A stretch of DNA of 64,000 nucleotides from Pseudomonadota bacterium. GTDB lineage: Bacteria; Pseudomonadota; Gammaproteobacteria; Burkholderiales; Gallionellaceae. The position numbers and the translations under genes were made by a program. A model generated the notes under the pieces. It was not told where the DNA came from, did not search any database, and saw nothing but the letters and a program-made list of their open reading frames with translations. The stretch is taken from contig JAJXTH010000004.1 of NCBI GenBank assembly GCA_021783995.1, positions 1-64,000 of the forward strand, given 5' to 3'. This document shows, one piece after another, positions 10,637-21,328 of the stretch. Each line of letters begins with the position of its first letter. The stretch's first letter is position 1.

Positions 10637-11233
10637 ATGATCAAAGAATACAGCGAGCTGCCGTCCATACATCTGAAAGCGGGTGCCGGTTATGCACGCC
10701 CGGTGCAGGTTCTGGCCGAGAGAGTCAAATTGAGCGATCCTGCCTTGAGCGTGATGACGGATCTTTCCAGAGTGTCTCTCGTGACGACGCGCGCAAAGAC
10801 ATCGATGGACAAGGCGAATGCCAAGATGATCCGCTATGGCGTGCGCATGCTGCTGGTGCTGGACGACAACGAAGAACTGGCAGGGATTTTGACGGCGACC
10901 GATGTGCTGGGCGAGAAGCCGTTGCGCTTCCTGCAAAACATGGGCGGAACGCATGCGGACATCATGGTGCGAGACGTCATGAGCACGCTGCGCGAATTGA
11001 CCGCGATGAGAATGTCCGATGTCGAAAAGGCCAGGGTGGGAGATGTCGTGGCAAGCCTGAAGAAACTGCACAGACAGCACGCGCTGGTGGTCAGGGAGGA
11101 TGCGGGCGGGAATCAGGTCGTGAGCGGACTGTTCTCCATCACGCAGATCGCAAGGCAGCTGGGTGTAGAGGTTCAGAATTTCGAACTGGCAAGCACCTTC
11201 ACCGAGATCGAAAACGCCATTTCACGCGCTTGA
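10637..11233 (+). CDS. CBS-domain pair protein
   Basis: A 198-residue cytosolic protein made of two CBS motifs. The first covers about residues 25-95, with LLVLDDNEELAGILTATDVLG; the second about 105-185, with HALVVREDAG and VSGLFSITQIARQLG. CBS pairs usually bind adenine nucleotides and act as regulatory modules; here nothing is fused to them and the target is unknown. It lies 21 bases after rppH and 23 before the lipoprotein gene, so co-transcription is likely. Confidence 0.8.
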   Translation: MIKEYSELPSIHLKAGAGYARPVQVLAERVKLSDPALSVMTDLSRVSLVTTRAKTSMDKANAKMIRYGVRMLLVLDDNEELAGILTATDVLGEKPLRFLQNMGGTHADIMVRDVMSTLRELTAMRMSDVEKARVGDVVASLKKLHRQHALVVREDAGGNQVVSGLFSITQIARQLGVEVQNFELASTFTEIENAISRA

Positions 11234-11256
11234 ATTGAAAATACAAAGGTAGATTG

Positions 11257-12288
11257 ATGAGTTCATTATTGCAACGTTGCGCGCTGCTGGTTTTGCTTGC
11301 GGCGGTTTCAGGGTGTTCCACGGTTAAGGATGCAACGGACAAGGTCGGAAGCTGGGTCGGGCTGGGTTCATCGAGCAATACGCTGGACAGCAAGAGCGTG
11401 AAGAAATCGGGCGATGCGGGCCCGACGGTCAAATACGCCGCAACGCTGCGCGTCCTGAACTATGCGGACCAGCGTAACGTGAGCGGCCCACGTTATCTTG
11501 GAAAGATAACCGCGCAATCGGCGAGCCTGAGCGGCAATGCGCTGCAGACAGACCAGGATGTCGCGCTCATCGCAACCAATGCGCTCAAACGGCAATTCGA
11601 TACGGCAGGTTTCCAGGTGCTGGAAGGCGCCAGCGCAAACAATGCGCTGTTTGAAGTGTCCGGCGTGATCAAGGAGTTGACGCTCAACGTGATGAACCGC
11701 GACGACGTATCCATCGCAATCGAGACCACGCTGAAGGAAGTGTCGACCGGCAAGGTGGTCTGGTCGGGCCTCGTGACTGAGAAGAACGAGCGGTTTGCGG
11801 GTGTTTCCGGCGACGACAGGAAGGATGTGATGAGCTACCTCAGCAGGGAGCTCAAGGTCGTCAGCAACAAGACGGTCGAAGCGATCAGCGAATCGCTGAT
11901 GGCCACCCGCCCCGAGCTTTTCAATCTGACGCCGGGCACCAAACCCATCCCCGGCGTGACGGTGCTGGTCGCACCACAGTTGCCCAAGACTGCTGCTGCG
12001 CCAACCTCGGCCGTCACCAGCGTGCCGGCAACGCAGAGCGATATCCCGACATCGAGCTATCATCCCCATGCAAGCGATACGGCGGGACTGTTGCTGGTGA
12101 ATACCACGCCTTCACGTGCCAGAGTTTACCTGGATGACGTTTACTACGGCATGACTCCGCTCCGGGTGGAGGTGGACCCCGGCATACATACGATCAGCGT
12201 GAAGCTTGCGGGCTACAACATGGTCTCCGAAAAGGTGTCGGTGCGCCGCGGCGACAACACCGAGCTGGATCTGAATCTGGAGCGCTAG
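11257..12288 (+). CDS. Outer-membrane-type lipoprotein with C-terminal PEGA domain
   Basis: A 343-residue secreted lipoprotein. The signal peptide ends in a lipobox VSGC at residues 18-21. A YajG-like region (about 55-225) follows, then a low-complexity Ala/Thr/Ser/Pro linker (about 245-270) and a PEGA domain (about 272-343) with VNTTPSRARVYLDDVYYG and LAGYN. PEGA domains are thought to sit at the cell surface or on peptidoglycan. ATG at 11257 is favoured over a TTG one codon upstream. A strong hairpin follows the stop codon. Confidence 0.72.
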   Translation: MSSLLQRCALLVLLAAVSGCSTVKDATDKVGSWVGLGSSSNTLDSKSVKKSGDAGPTVKYAATLRVLNYADQRNVSGPRYLGKITAQSASLSGNALQTDQDVALIATNALKRQFDTAGFQVLEGASANNALFEVSGVIKELTLNVMNRDDVSIAIETTLKEVSTGKVVWSGLVTEKNERFAGVSGDDRKDVMSYLSRELKVVSNKTVEAISESLMATRPELFNLTPGTKPIPGVTVLVAPQLPKTAAAPTSAVTSVPATQSDIPTSSYHPHASDTAGLLLVNTTPSRARVYLDDVYYGMTPLRVEVDPGIHTISVKLAGYNMVSEKVSVRRGDNTELDLNLER

Positions 12289-12300
12289 AGGCTTTGAATG

Positions 12301-12326
12301 AAAAATCCCGCCTGAGCGGGATTTTT
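12301..12326. terminator. Bidirectional rho-independent terminator
   Basis: AAAAATCCCGC, a CTGA loop and GCGGGATTTTT form a perfect stem with A-tract and T-tract on either side. It lies between the convergent PEGA lipoprotein gene and dut and can serve both strands. Confidence 0.93.
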
Positions 12327-12341
12327 CACTTGAAGATGATG

Positions 12342-12797
12342 CTAATGCTTGCCCGTGCTGCCGAAGCCGCCTGAACCGCGCTCGCTCATGGGGAATTCCT
12401 GGACGATGTTGAATTTCGCCTGCACCACCGGAACGATCACGAGCTGCGCCATCCGTTCCATCGGCATCAGCGTGAACGGGATCTGGCTGCGGTTCCACAG
12501 CGACACGAATATCTGCCCTTGGTAATCCGAATCGATCAGCCCGACCAGGTTGCCCAGAACGATGCCATGCTTGTGTCCGAGCCCCGAGCGGGGCAGTATC
12601 ATCGCGGCATAGCCGGGATCCTCGAGATGCATCGCAAATCCCGTTGGAATCAGCTCGCACTGCTTGGGCTGGATGACCATGTTCTGCTCTATGCAGGCGC
12701 GCAGGTCTATGCCTGCCGAGCCCGTCGTCGCATAGGAAGGAAAGTTGTCGTGCAGGCGGTGATCGAGGATCTTGATGTCCACGGACGGGTGTTTCAT
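12342..12797 (-). CDS. dut: dUTP diphosphatase
   Basis: A 151-residue trimeric dUTPase that hydrolyses dUTP to dUMP. All five family motifs are present: [46 protein letters not shown] and, at the C-terminus, [10 protein letters not shown]. The start overlaps the end of coaBC by four bases (ATGA), a widespread coaBC-dut arrangement implying translational coupling. Confidence 0.98.
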   Translation of the reverse strand: MKHPSVDIKILDHRLHDNFPSYATTGSAGIDLRACIEQNMVIQPKQCELIPTGFAMHLEDPGYAAMILPRSGLGHKHGIVLGNLVGLIDSDYQGQIFVSLWNRSQIPFTLMPMERMAQLVIVPVVQAKFNIVQEFPMSERGSGGFGSTGKH

Positions 12798-13975
12798 TTG
12801 CGGGCTCCTATGTGTCGAAGTGCGATGTGCTGCATCAGTTGTCTTGCAAGCGTGAGTTTGTCTGCGCGAGGCAGCGGGTATGATCCCTGTTCGTCGAACA
12901 GGACCAGCTCGTTATCATCCTGGCCTATCGCGTCCTGAGCGATGTTTCCCACGAGCAGCGGCAATCTCTTTGCACGCCTCTTCTGTTCTGCATGTTCTGC
13001 GAGGTTCTCGCTTTCGGCTGCAAATCCCACGCAATAGGGAGGGTGTTCGAGCGCTGCCACTTCGGCCAGTATGTCCGGATTGGCGACGAGCTCGAGCGTG
13101 AGCGCCGAGCTGCCTTTCTTGATTTTCTGAAAGCTTCTGTTCGCGACGCGGTAGTCTGCGACTGCGGCAACGGAAATGAAGATGTCGCATGCCGCAACTT
13201 CGCGCATCACCGCATCGCGCATCTCTTCGGCGCTCTTTACGTTTATTCTCCTGACGTTGACGGGTGTTGCAAGGGAGACCGGTCCGGAAACCAGCACCAC
13301 TTCCGCGCCCGATTCCCTCGCGGCCCTTGCGATTGCATATCCCATCTTCCCCGAGCTCTGGTTGGTGATGCCGCGCACAGGATCGATCGCCTCATAGGTA
13401 GGTCCCGCGGTGATCAGGAATTTTTTTCCAAGGAACAGCTTGGGCTGGGAAGAGGAGATGATGTGTTCCGCAAGCTCTGAAGGCTCCAGCATGCGGCCCA
13501 TGCCCGTCTCGCCGCAGGCCTGCAAACCTGTTCCGGGCCCGAGTATTTCAACGCCGTCGGATGTTAGCTGTGCGATATTGCGCGCTGTTGCCTTGTTTTG
13601 CCACATCTCGCGGTTCATCGCGGGCGCGATCATCAGGGGGCAGTTGCGCGCAAGGCACAGTGTGGAAAGAAGATCGTCGGCCATTCCATGTGCGAGCTTT
13701 GCGATGAAGTCCGCGCTCGCAGGGGCGATCACGATCGCGTCGGCTTCGCGGCCCAGGTTGATGTGCGCCATGTTGTTGGGCGTGCGCTCATCCCACTGGT
13801 CAAGGTATACGGGGCGGCCCGAGAGCGCCTGCAGCGTGGTCGGTGAAATGAAATGACAGGCAGCCTCCGTCATCACGACCTGCACGGAGTGGCCCTGCTT
13901 CATCAGAAGGCGAAGCAGCTCTGCCGATTTGTATGCGGCGATGCCGCCGCTGATGCCGAGCACGATGTGTTTCAT
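12794..13975 (-). CDS. coaBC: Bifunctional phosphopantothenoylcysteine decarboxylase/synthetase
   Basis: A 393-residue fusion catalysing two steps of coenzyme A synthesis. The N-terminal flavoprotein (CoaC) begins [19 protein letters not shown] and has the decarboxylase motif APAMNREMW near residue 115. The C-terminal CoaB half begins near [20 protein letters not shown] and has the [10 protein letters not shown] motif and VAAVADYR. It is translationally coupled to dut downstream. Confidence 0.97.
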   Translation of the reverse strand: MKHIVLGISGGIAAYKSAELLRLLMKQGHSVQVVMTEAACHFISPTTLQALSGRPVYLDQWDERTPNNMAHINLGREADAIVIAPASADFIAKLAHGMADDLLSTLCLARNCPLMIAPAMNREMWQNKATARNIAQLTSDGVEILGPGTGLQACGETGMGRMLEPSELAEHIISSSQPKLFLGKKFLITAGPTYEAIDPVRGITNQSSGKMGYAIARAARESGAEVVLVSGPVSLATPVNVRRINVKSAEEMRDAVMREVAACDIFISVAAVADYRVANRSFQKIKKGSSALTLELVANPDILAEVAALEHPPYCVGFAAESENLAEHAEQKRRAKRLPLLVGNIAQDAIGQDDNELVLFDEQGSYPLPRADKLTLARQLMQHIALRHIGARK

Positions 13976-14003
13976 GGCGCCATCTTACAAGAAAATGCGA
14001 AGG

Positions 14004-15392
<1,389 letters not shown>

Positions 15393-15412
15393 TTACGCGA
15401 ATCGGCGACCAT

Positions 15413-15715
15413 TCAGAAGGAGATTTCCTCCCCCTGTTCCGCGAACAGCGCTTGCAGCTTGGCATACAGTTCGTCGCCATTTCGCTGGCTGATCCAGGCG
15501 CCGTTGCTGTAGGAGAAATGGAATCCTCCCGACTTGGCCGCGACCCAGATTTCCTGGTTGATGTCGTGCCGGTTGACGATGATCTTCGACTCATTGTCGA
15601 ACTCGATCTCGAGCACGTTTCCGCTGCGGTTGCAGTCGACGCCGGATTCGTCGGCCGCGCCCTCTATTTTTGCCAGCACTTCATCGGCCAGCTGGTTGAA
15701 TTCACGCTCGTGCAT
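15413..15715 (-). CDS. cyaY: Frataxin-like iron donor CyaY
   Basis: A 100-residue bacterial frataxin that binds iron and modulates Fe-S cluster assembly. The acidic N-terminal helix, the strand ILEIEFDNESKIIVNRHD-like region (preceded by GNV) and the signature QEIWVAAKSGGFHF are all typical. It is divergent from lptM-lysA, the usual arrangement in betaproteobacteria. Confidence 0.95.
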   Translation of the reverse strand: MHEREFNQLADEVLAKIEGAADESGVDCNRSGNVLEIEFDNESKIIVNRHDINQEIWVAAKSGGFHFSYSNGAWISQRNGDELYAKLQALFAEQGEEISF

Positions 15716-15752
15716 GGGAAACCTTTATAATCGCGTTTTGAATTTTCAGGGA

Positions 15753-15905
15753 ATGAACATGTGGCTTAAAACTTCAGTCGGCATTATCGTGGCATTCGTG
15801 CTGTTGCTGCAAGGCTGCGGGCGCAAGGGGCCGCTGACTCTGTCGGCTCCAGTGCAACACAAGGCCGCGGCTTCCGCCGTTCCCGATGCGACAACGGGAA
15901 AATAA
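15753..15905 (+). CDS. lptM: Small LPS-assembly lipoprotein LptM (YifL-like)
   Basis: A 50-residue lipoprotein with a short signal peptide and lipobox LLLQGC, then the family motif CGRKGPLTLSAP. LptM homologues help LptD maturation in the outer membrane. It sits one base upstream of lysA, where this gene is nearly always found. A second ATG two codons downstream is also possible. Confidence 0.85.
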   Translation: MNMWLKTSVGIIVAFVLLLQGCGRKGPLTLSAPVQHKAAASAVPDATTGK

Positions 15906-15906
15906 A

Positions 15907-17154
15907 ATGACAGACCATTTTCATTATCAGGACGGAAAACTTTTTGCGGAAGGGGTGAACCTAGAGGACATCGCATCCCGATACGGCACGCCCTGCTACG
16001 TGTATTCCCACGCGGCGCTGACCGAAGGCTTCCGTCAGTTTGCAAGTGCGCTGAACGGGCGTGATCATCTCGTCTGCTATGCGGTGAAGGCCAATCCGAA
16101 TCTGGCTGTCCTGAATCTTTTTGCGAGGCTCGGCGCGGGGTTCGACATCGTGTCTGGCGGCGAGCTGCAGCGTGTGATTGCTGCGGGAGGAGACGCGAAG
16201 AAAGTGGTGTTCTCTGGCGTGGGCAAGACCAAATCGGAGATGCGCATGGCGCTGGACGCAGGCATACTCTGCTTCAACGTGGAATCCGCGGCGGAGCTCG
16301 ATCTTCTGAATGAAGTTGCGGGAAGCTTGGGGAAGAAGGCTGCGATCAGTCTGCGCGTGAATCCCGACGTGGACGCGAAGACGCATCCCTATATTTCGAC
16401 GGGGCTGAAGCAGAACAAGTTCGGCGTTGCATATACCGAGGCGATGGATTTGTACCGCAAGGCCAATGCGATGTCCAATATCAGGATCACCGGCATGGAC
16501 TGCCACATCGGCTCGCAGTTGACCGAGATCAGCCCTTTCATCGCAGCAGTCGAAAAGGTGCTGTTTCTGGTGGACGAACTGGCGAGAGAGGGCATTGCAC
16601 TTGAGCATCTGGACCTCGGCGGTGGGCTGGGCATACGCTACAAGGACGAGACGCCGCCAGCGATTTCCGAGTATGTGGCAGCGCTTTTGTCGGCATTAGA
16701 GGGGCGAACGCAGAAGTTGATCCTGGAGCCTGGCCGCGTGCTGGTTGGCAATGCGGGATTGCTGCTAACGAGCGTGGAATACATCAAGCGCGGGGAAGAA
16801 AAGAATTTTGCGATCGTGGATGCCGCGATGAACGATCTGATGCGCCCCGCGCTTTACGATGCATATCACGAAATTTTGCCCGTGTTGCGCGAAGGACATG
16901 CGCATGAGACCTATGAAATCGTCGGTCCGATATGCGAAACCGGAGATTTCCTGGGGCGTGAGAGAGCATTGCCGATCGTTGCGCAATCCTTGCTTGCGAT
17001 CATGTCGGCTGGCGCTTACGGGATGAGCATGAGTTCCAACTACAATACGCGGCCACGCGCAGCCGAGGTGATGGTGGATGGAGACAGGGTGCATCTGGTT
17101 CGCGAGCGCGAAACCGTGGAACAGCTTTATGCGGGGGAAAGGATAATCGCCTAG
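15907..17154 (+). CDS. lysA: Diaminopimelate decarboxylase
   Basis: A 415-residue PLP enzyme catalysing the last step of lysine synthesis, meso-diaminopimelate to L-lysine plus CO2. The PLP lysine lies in CYAVKANPNLAVL (near residue 60). HIGSQLTEISPF, DLGGGLGIRY, EPGRVLVGNAG and CETGDFLG are all conserved, and the C-terminal YNTRPRAAEVMVDG completes the fold. It follows lptM with a 1-base gap. Confidence 0.98.
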   Translation: MTDHFHYQDGKLFAEGVNLEDIASRYGTPCYVYSHAALTEGFRQFASALNGRDHLVCYAVKANPNLAVLNLFARLGAGFDIVSGGELQRVIAAGGDAKKVVFSGVGKTKSEMRMALDAGILCFNVESAAELDLLNEVAGSLGKKAAISLRVNPDVDAKTHPYISTGLKQNKFGVAYTEAMDLYRKANAMSNIRITGMDCHIGSQLTEISPFIAAVEKVLFLVDELAREGIALEHLDLGGGLGIRYKDETPPAISEYVAALLSALEGRTQKLILEPGRVLVGNAGLLLTSVEYIKRGEEKNFAIVDAAMNDLMRPALYDAYHEILPVLREGHAHETYEIVGPICETGDFLGRERALPIVAQSLLAIMSAGAYGMSMSSNYNTRPRAAEVMVDGDRVHLVRERETVEQLYAGERIIA

Positions 17155-17182
17155 CCGGCGTCCAAAGATGAGCCCTCTTCGT

Positions 17183-17234
17183 CAGGCCGCGAGCATCCCG
17201 TTGCGGGGGGGATCGCAGCAGGTACCGCGGCCTG
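17183..17234. repeat. Inverted repeat downstream of lysA
   Basis: CAGGCCGCG at 17183-17191 and CGCGGCCTG at 17226-17234 are perfect inverted 9-mers separated by 34 bases that include a G-run. It is not followed by a T-tract, so it is not a clear terminator. It could be a structured 3' end shared by lysA and the convergent small-protein gene. Confidence 0.4.
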
Positions 17235-17256
17235 AGTCACAGGGGGCTTGGGGGGC

Positions 17257-17424
17257 CTAGACGCTGGTAGCTACTCCGGCTATCAGTACAGCAGCTGCAC
17301 TGAGCCAGCCAAGTTCGCCGATGAACTTGACGTCATCCTTGGACATGGACTGCTTGTTCTTTGCGACGACATTCGAACCGGATTTCGGTTGCTGGGTCTT
17401 CGTTGCTTCCTGGGTTGCTTGCAT
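17257..17424 (-). CDS. Small 'ELGW' protein A, 55 residues
   Basis: A 55-residue protein with a polar N-terminus rich in Gln, Lys and Thr and a hydrophobic C-terminal helix. The helix begins ELGWLSAAAV and ends at the last residue. AAGGAG lies 9 bases before the ATG at 17424, which supports translation. The last 33 residues match the C-terminus of the 72-residue protein at 32213-32431 at about half of positions, including DxKFxxELGW. I do not know the family. A C-terminal membrane anchor, or an amphipathic or pore-forming peptide, are possible readings. It lies alone between lysA and a response regulator. Confidence 0.65.
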   Translation of the reverse strand: MQATQEATKTQQPKSGSNVVAKNKQSMSKDDVKFIGELGWLSAAAVLIAGVATSV

Positions 17425-17559
17425 GATTGTGATCTCCTTGTAAATGTGTAAAATCAACCGCTGGGGTGGTTCATTTCAATCGAATCAGCCTCATTGCAGA
17501 ACCGCCACGAGATGAATATTAGACCCTCTTCCTTACACCAACCTGAATGAATTACGACA

Positions 17560-18225
17560 ATGCGCATTCTTGTTGTTGAAGACGACCCCGCACAGGTCGC
17601 CATCCTGTCTCACGCTTTCGACAAGCCCGGATACACGGTCGTGCACGAAAAGGATGGCAAACGGGCAGACCATCTTCTGTCAGTTTATGAATTCGATGTG
17701 GTCATTCTGGACATGGGGCTGCCGAGCATGGATGGTGCGGAGGTTCTGCGCCGTCTTCGGCATCGCAAGAACAATGTGCCCGTGCTGATTCTGACCGCGC
17801 GCGATGAGGTGGAGGATCGCGTGCGCGGACTGGACATGGGTGCGGACGATTACCTCACCAAACCTTTCGACATACTGGAACTGGAAGCGCGTGTCAGGTC
17901 GCTGATCCGGCGTGGACATGCCGGCAGCGGTGCCGAACTTCAGGTGGGTACTCTCAAGCTCGACACGGTGGGCCGTTTGGCAACCCTGAACGGCGAGGCG
18001 CTGGATCTTTCCGCGCGCGAGTTGAATATGCTGGAAGTGCTGATGCTGAGTGCCGGCAGGATAGTGAGCAAGGAAAGACTGTCCGAGCAGCTTTCAGGTC
18101 TGGGCGATCTGGTAAGCGATAACGCCATCGAGGTATATATGTCCCGCCTGCGCAAGCATCTGAAGGCAAGCGACATCAGCATCCGCACGGTGCGCGGCCT
18201 AGGCTACATGCTTGAGAAGCAGTGA
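17560..18225 (+). CDS. OmpR-family response regulator (orphan)
   Basis: A 221-residue two-component regulator. The receiver domain (1-118) has the acidic pair EDD at 7-9, the phospho-acceptor aspartate in VVILDMGLPSMDG, and KPF near residue 101. The winged-helix domain (about 125-220) has LSARELNMLEVL and the wing-region EVYMSRLRKHL plus RTVRGLGYML. No histidine kinase is adjacent, so its stimulus is unknown. The next gene downstream is a decayed one on the other strand. Confidence 0.9.
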   Translation: MRILVVEDDPAQVAILSHAFDKPGYTVVHEKDGKRADHLLSVYEFDVVILDMGLPSMDGAEVLRRLRHRKNNVPVLILTARDEVEDRVRGLDMGADDYLTKPFDILELEARVRSLIRRGHAGSGAELQVGTLKLDTVGRLATLNGEALDLSARELNMLEVLMLSAGRIVSKERLSEQLSGLGDLVSDNAIEVYMSRLRKHLKASDISIRTVRGLGYMLEKQ

Positions 18226-18270
18226 CGACGGCTGCGGGTGATAAAGGGGAGCGTCCTCTTTTTTCCCTAG

Positions 18271-18685
18271 TTAGTCATTGTATTTTTCGCTCTCTTGGAG
18301 AAGTGAAGAGATACCGTGAGCGATAACCTCATGGAACAATGCAACACGACCTGCGATTGGCTCACGACTTTCAGTTTTTCTTCTTCGCAGAAGCCTCGTT
18401 GTTTCACCAGAACGGCAAACCGGGAAATGTCTTCTGGAAGAAGCACGAGATTGTGAACCAGCTCTTCGTGATACTCGTAGCAGAAAACGACCGACTTTCC
18501 TTCGTGGCCCCATGGGCATGAGGAAAATATGCCTTGGATTTTTGTGCCACGACGGTTAGTCGAGCGACCGAAGAAGCGCTCTGCAACATAGTGGTGGCAT
18601 GGCTTCTGCCTTCCAAGGTCGGACGCGCGTAAGTGTTCTTCGTTCGGTGTAACTGACACCCACAAATTGCGCAGCGCTCAGTCAT
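18271..18685 (-). pseudogene. Frameshifted conserved hypothetical protein (HNH-like Cys-rich start)
   Basis: Three consecutive minus-strand frames join into one protein that resembles a conserved hypothetical family I recognise only by its wording. The first frame starts at 18685 with MTERCAICGCQLHR and continues to GRSHA. A frame change near 18594-18600 leads into HHYVAERFFGRSTNRRGT and FCYEYHEELVHN. A second change in the A-run near 18374-18379 leads into SREPIAGRVALFHEV and the stop near 18271. Two frame breaks indicate decay, although sequencing errors are an alternative. The remaining bases of 18226-18743 show nothing else. Confidence 0.7.
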
Positions 18686-18743
18686 AGGGAATGGCCAACG
18701 AAAAATATGCAGAACTTTTCAAGTATAGCCATGAGATTCATGC

Positions 18744-19439
18744 TTATGGAATGTCCGCATCGTTCATGCGGCTCAAGATGATGCCGGTCTTTTTCATCAG
18801 GCCTTTCGCGTTCTGGTGCTTGTCATAGTAGCGCGGATTGGGCACCATCGCGGCGAGCTTCGCAGCCTGTGCTGCCGAAAGCTGGGATGCGCTGATGCGG
18901 TAATAGTGGCGTGAGGCGGCTTCTGCGCCGAACACTCCGTCTCCCCATTCGATCACGTTGAGATAGATCTCGAAGATGCGTTCCTTGTCCATCACCGCTT
19001 CCATCATCACCGTGATAACAGCTTCCTCCATCTTGCGAAACGGCGAACGCTTGCCCGAAAGAAAAAGATTCTTCGCGAGCTGCTGGCTGATGGTCGAACC
19101 ACCTGCGACTATCCTGCCTTTTTTCAAGTCCTTCTTGTATGCCTTCTGTATTCCTTCCCAGTCGAAGCCTTCATGGTCGACGAAATTCGCATCCTCTGCT
19201 GCGACCAGCGCGCGCTTCAGGTTGCCGGATATTTTCGAATAGGGAACCCACTGGTATTGAAGCCTTGCATCCGGCTTGGTCTCGCGCATGATCGCAAGGC
19301 GGTTTTCCATGAAGGCGGTGGTCGAAGGGTTGAATTTGATCCACCAAAGCAGGTGAGCAAAGATCCATACCTGATAGACGACAAGCAGCAGTAAGCCGAT
19401 CGCGGCTATCTTCCATATCCAGCGCCAGATTTTTTTCAT
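18744..19439 (-). CDS. mtgA: Monofunctional biosynthetic peptidoglycan transglycosylase
   Basis: A 231-residue inner-membrane GT51 enzyme that polymerises lipid II. One N-terminal helix (about 9-30) anchors it. The GT51 motifs are present: LVAAEDANFVDHEGFDW, GGSTISQQLAKNLFLS, RKMEEAVITVMME and KERIFEIYLNVIEWGDG. There is no transpeptidase domain. Its ATG overlaps the aroE stop by four bases. Confidence 0.95.
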   Translation of the reverse strand: MKKIWRWIWKIAAIGLLLLVVYQVWIFAHLLWWIKFNPSTTAFMENRLAIMRETKPDARLQYQWVPYSKISGNLKRALVAAEDANFVDHEGFDWEGIQKAYKKDLKKGRIVAGGSTISQQLAKNLFLSGKRSPFRKMEEAVITVMMEAVMDKERIFEIYLNVIEWGDGVFGAEAASRHYYRISASQLSAAQAAKLAAMVPNPRYYDKHQNAKGLMKKTGIILSRMNDADIP

Positions 19440-20227
19440 GAGCGAAGCTTTGCGATGACAGGCCGGGTGTCTGGTCTTATGCCGCGCCATATGTAAAAGG
19501 CCTCTGCAGCCTGCTCGACGAGCATCCCCAGGCCATCCGCAACTGCGGCGCCATTGGCGCGTGCGAAGGACATGAAGGGCGTTTCCTTTCCGTACATCAT
19601 GTCATAGGCCAGAGCCCCCTCTGAAAATACTCCCGGAGGCAGAGGCGGGAGCTCGTCGGAGAGCCCGCTCGAGGTAGCGTTGACGACAACGTCGAACTGT
19701 TTTTCGGCAAGGTCTGCATAGTTTGATGCCTGCACGCCACTGAATGCGGCTGCAAGCTTGATCGCCTTCTCGACAGTGCGGTTTGCGACGGTGAGCGTGC
19801 AATGCGTTTGCAGCAGGGGAAGCGTCACGCCATAGGATGCCCCGCCTGCGCCCATCAGCAGAACACGCTTGCCTTTTAATCTAACGCCGAGATTTTCTTC
19901 GATGTCGTGCACCAGGCCTGCGCCGTCCGTGTTGTCGCCGAACATGTCGCCATCGAACTTCAGCGTGTTCACTGCCTGTGCAGTCGCTGCCCGCTCGCTC
20001 CTGCGATTGGCAATCGCGAACGCCTCGAACTTGAAGGGCACGGTCACGTTGCAGCCCTTGTAGCCTTTTCCCTGCAAGTCTCGCACGGTCTTCTCGAAGC
20101 CGTCGATAGGGGCTTCTATCCTTTCATACTCGATGTCCTGCCCTGTCTGTTCTGCAAACAACTTGTGGATAAGCGGCGATTTGCTGTGGGAGATGGGATG
20201 GCCGATGACGGCGTAATGGTCTGTCAT
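19436..20227 (-). CDS. aroE: Shikimate dehydrogenase
   Basis: A 263-residue NADPH-dependent enzyme that reduces 3-dehydroshikimate. GHPISHSKSPLIH opens the substrate domain, the catalytic lysine is in NVTVPFKFEA, NTDGAG follows, and LLMGAGGASYGV is the nucleotide-binding turn. The ATG at 20227 matches the family start (MTDHYAVIG). It is followed by mtgA with overlapping codons, and lies after the TonB-ExbBD genes on the same strand. Confidence 0.97.
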   Translation of the reverse strand: MTDHYAVIGHPISHSKSPLIHKLFAEQTGQDIEYERIEAPIDGFEKTVRDLQGKGYKGCNVTVPFKFEAFAIANRRSERAATAQAVNTLKFDGDMFGDNTDGAGLVHDIEENLGVRLKGKRVLLMGAGGASYGVTLPLLQTHCTLTVANRTVEKAIKLAAAFSGVQASNYADLAEKQFDVVVNATSSGLSDELPPLPPGVFSEGALAYDMMYGKETPFMSFARANGAAVADGLGMLVEQAAEAFYIWRGIRPDTRPVIAKLRS

Positions 20228-20286
20228 GTTGTAGCTGAAATGAATTGAGCGCGCATTTAACCGCTGCCCGGTTCGTGTTGTCAACC

Positions 20287-20934
20287 TCAGGGCACCTCGA
20301 ACCTGAAGGTGAGCGGATACACCGAGTCGACGGGCTGGCCGTCCTTGATGGCAGGAAAGAAGCGCCAGTTATTGAGCGCATCGAGCAGCAACCGGTTGAG
20401 CCTGGTGTGAGGAGTGGGCTGTACAAGTTCGACCGTGGCAGTGCCGTCTTTAGCCACATGAAAGCGCACGATCGCGACTGCGTTGAATGCGTCCTGGCGC
20501 AGCTCGTCCGGTATCTCGGGCATCGGTTTGACGATGGCCTGAGGCCCGCTGTTTTCCGTCATGCTGCCCTTGGAATCCACAGGCGGTGATGCGGGTGGCG
20601 AGGGAGGGACGGGTTGGACTGGGGATTGCGTCGGGGGTTGGGACTGCTGAGCCGGAGCAGACTCGTGAACCTGCTGCACGGCGGGCGGTGCGGCGCGAAC
20701 TGCATGGGGCAAAGCATGTTCTACTACATGAGGGGCTGGGGGTTGGGTGGTTTCGGGAGGCGGGAGTTCGACGATCTGGGCTTCCACCGCTGGAGGCTCG
20801 GGCAGTCTCTTGTCAGATTTCGATGTGAAATAGGCGGCAGACCAGAGCCCTGCCATGGACAGCAGCAGCGCGGCAGGCAGGGTCCAGGGCAGCCTGCGCC
20901 AAGGATTGTCGAGCCTTGAATTCTCAGTCGGCAT
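20287..20934 (-). CDS. TonB-family energy transducer, second copy
   Basis: A 215-residue protein with a cytosolic N-terminus, a single helix near residues 15-33, a long Pro/Gln/Ala-rich periplasmic spacer (about 45-130) and a C-terminal TonB domain (about 135-215). The domain carries VAIVRFHVAKDGTATVELVQP, LDALNNWRFFPA and a final FRFEVP. It is last in the exbB-exbD-tonB set and overlaps exbD by 11 bases. A second, different TonB gene lies 4 kb upstream. Confidence 0.88.
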   Translation of the reverse strand: MPTENSRLDNPWRRLPWTLPAALLLSMAGLWSAAYFTSKSDKRLPEPPAVEAQIVELPPPETTQPPAPHVVEHALPHAVRAAPPAVQQVHESAPAQQSQPPTQSPVQPVPPSPPASPPVDSKGSMTENSGPQAIVKPMPEIPDELRQDAFNAVAIVRFHVAKDGTATVELVQPTPHTRLNRLLLDALNNWRFFPAIKDGQPVDSVYPLTFRFEVP

Positions 20935-21328
20935 GCTTGACTGCGATCAGGAAATGCTGCGCACCGGCTTGCCTTGCGCGCAGCATCGCCTGCACGGTGA
21001 TGCCGTTGGGAGCAGAACTGTCGGCGGCGACGATCACGCTGGATTCGGGTCCGTGCAGCAGAGGCTTCAGCGTGGCTGAGAGCGTATCCAGCGTGACCTC
21101 TGTCTTGTCGAGAAAGATGCGGCTTTCTTTCGTGATGGTGAGCGTCACGGGTGTCTTGGCCTGCATCGGCGCTGCATGACCCTGTGGCAGATTGACGGTC
21201 AACGAATGCAGGTTCTGCATCGAGAGGGATGCGAGCATGAAAGTCGCCAGCAGGAAGAACATCACGTCTATCATCGGGATGATTTCGATGCGGCCCTTTT
21301 TGGGCTTTCTTGATCTGCGCAGCTTCAT
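20924..21328 (-). CDS. exbD: Biopolymer transport protein ExbD
   Basis: A 134-residue inner-membrane protein of the proton-driven ExbBD motor that powers TonB. The single N-terminal helix carries the essential aspartate in IEIIPMIDVMFFLLATFM, and the periplasmic domain follows. The overlaps with exbB (4 bases) and tonB (11 bases) point to one operon. Confidence 0.95.
   Translation of the reverse strand: MKLRRSRKPKKGRIEIIPMIDVMFFLLATFMLASLSMQNLHSLTVNLPQGHAAPMQAKTPVTLTITKESRIFLDKTEVTLDTLSATLKPLLHGPESSVIVAADSSAPNGITVQAMLRARQAGAQHFLIAVKHAD

Noticed and set aside
18267-18665. Single 132-residue minus-strand protein in the gap after the response regulator
   Set aside because: Its ends are out-of-frame readings; the conserved residues continue in two other frames, so a frameshifted pseudogene explains it better.
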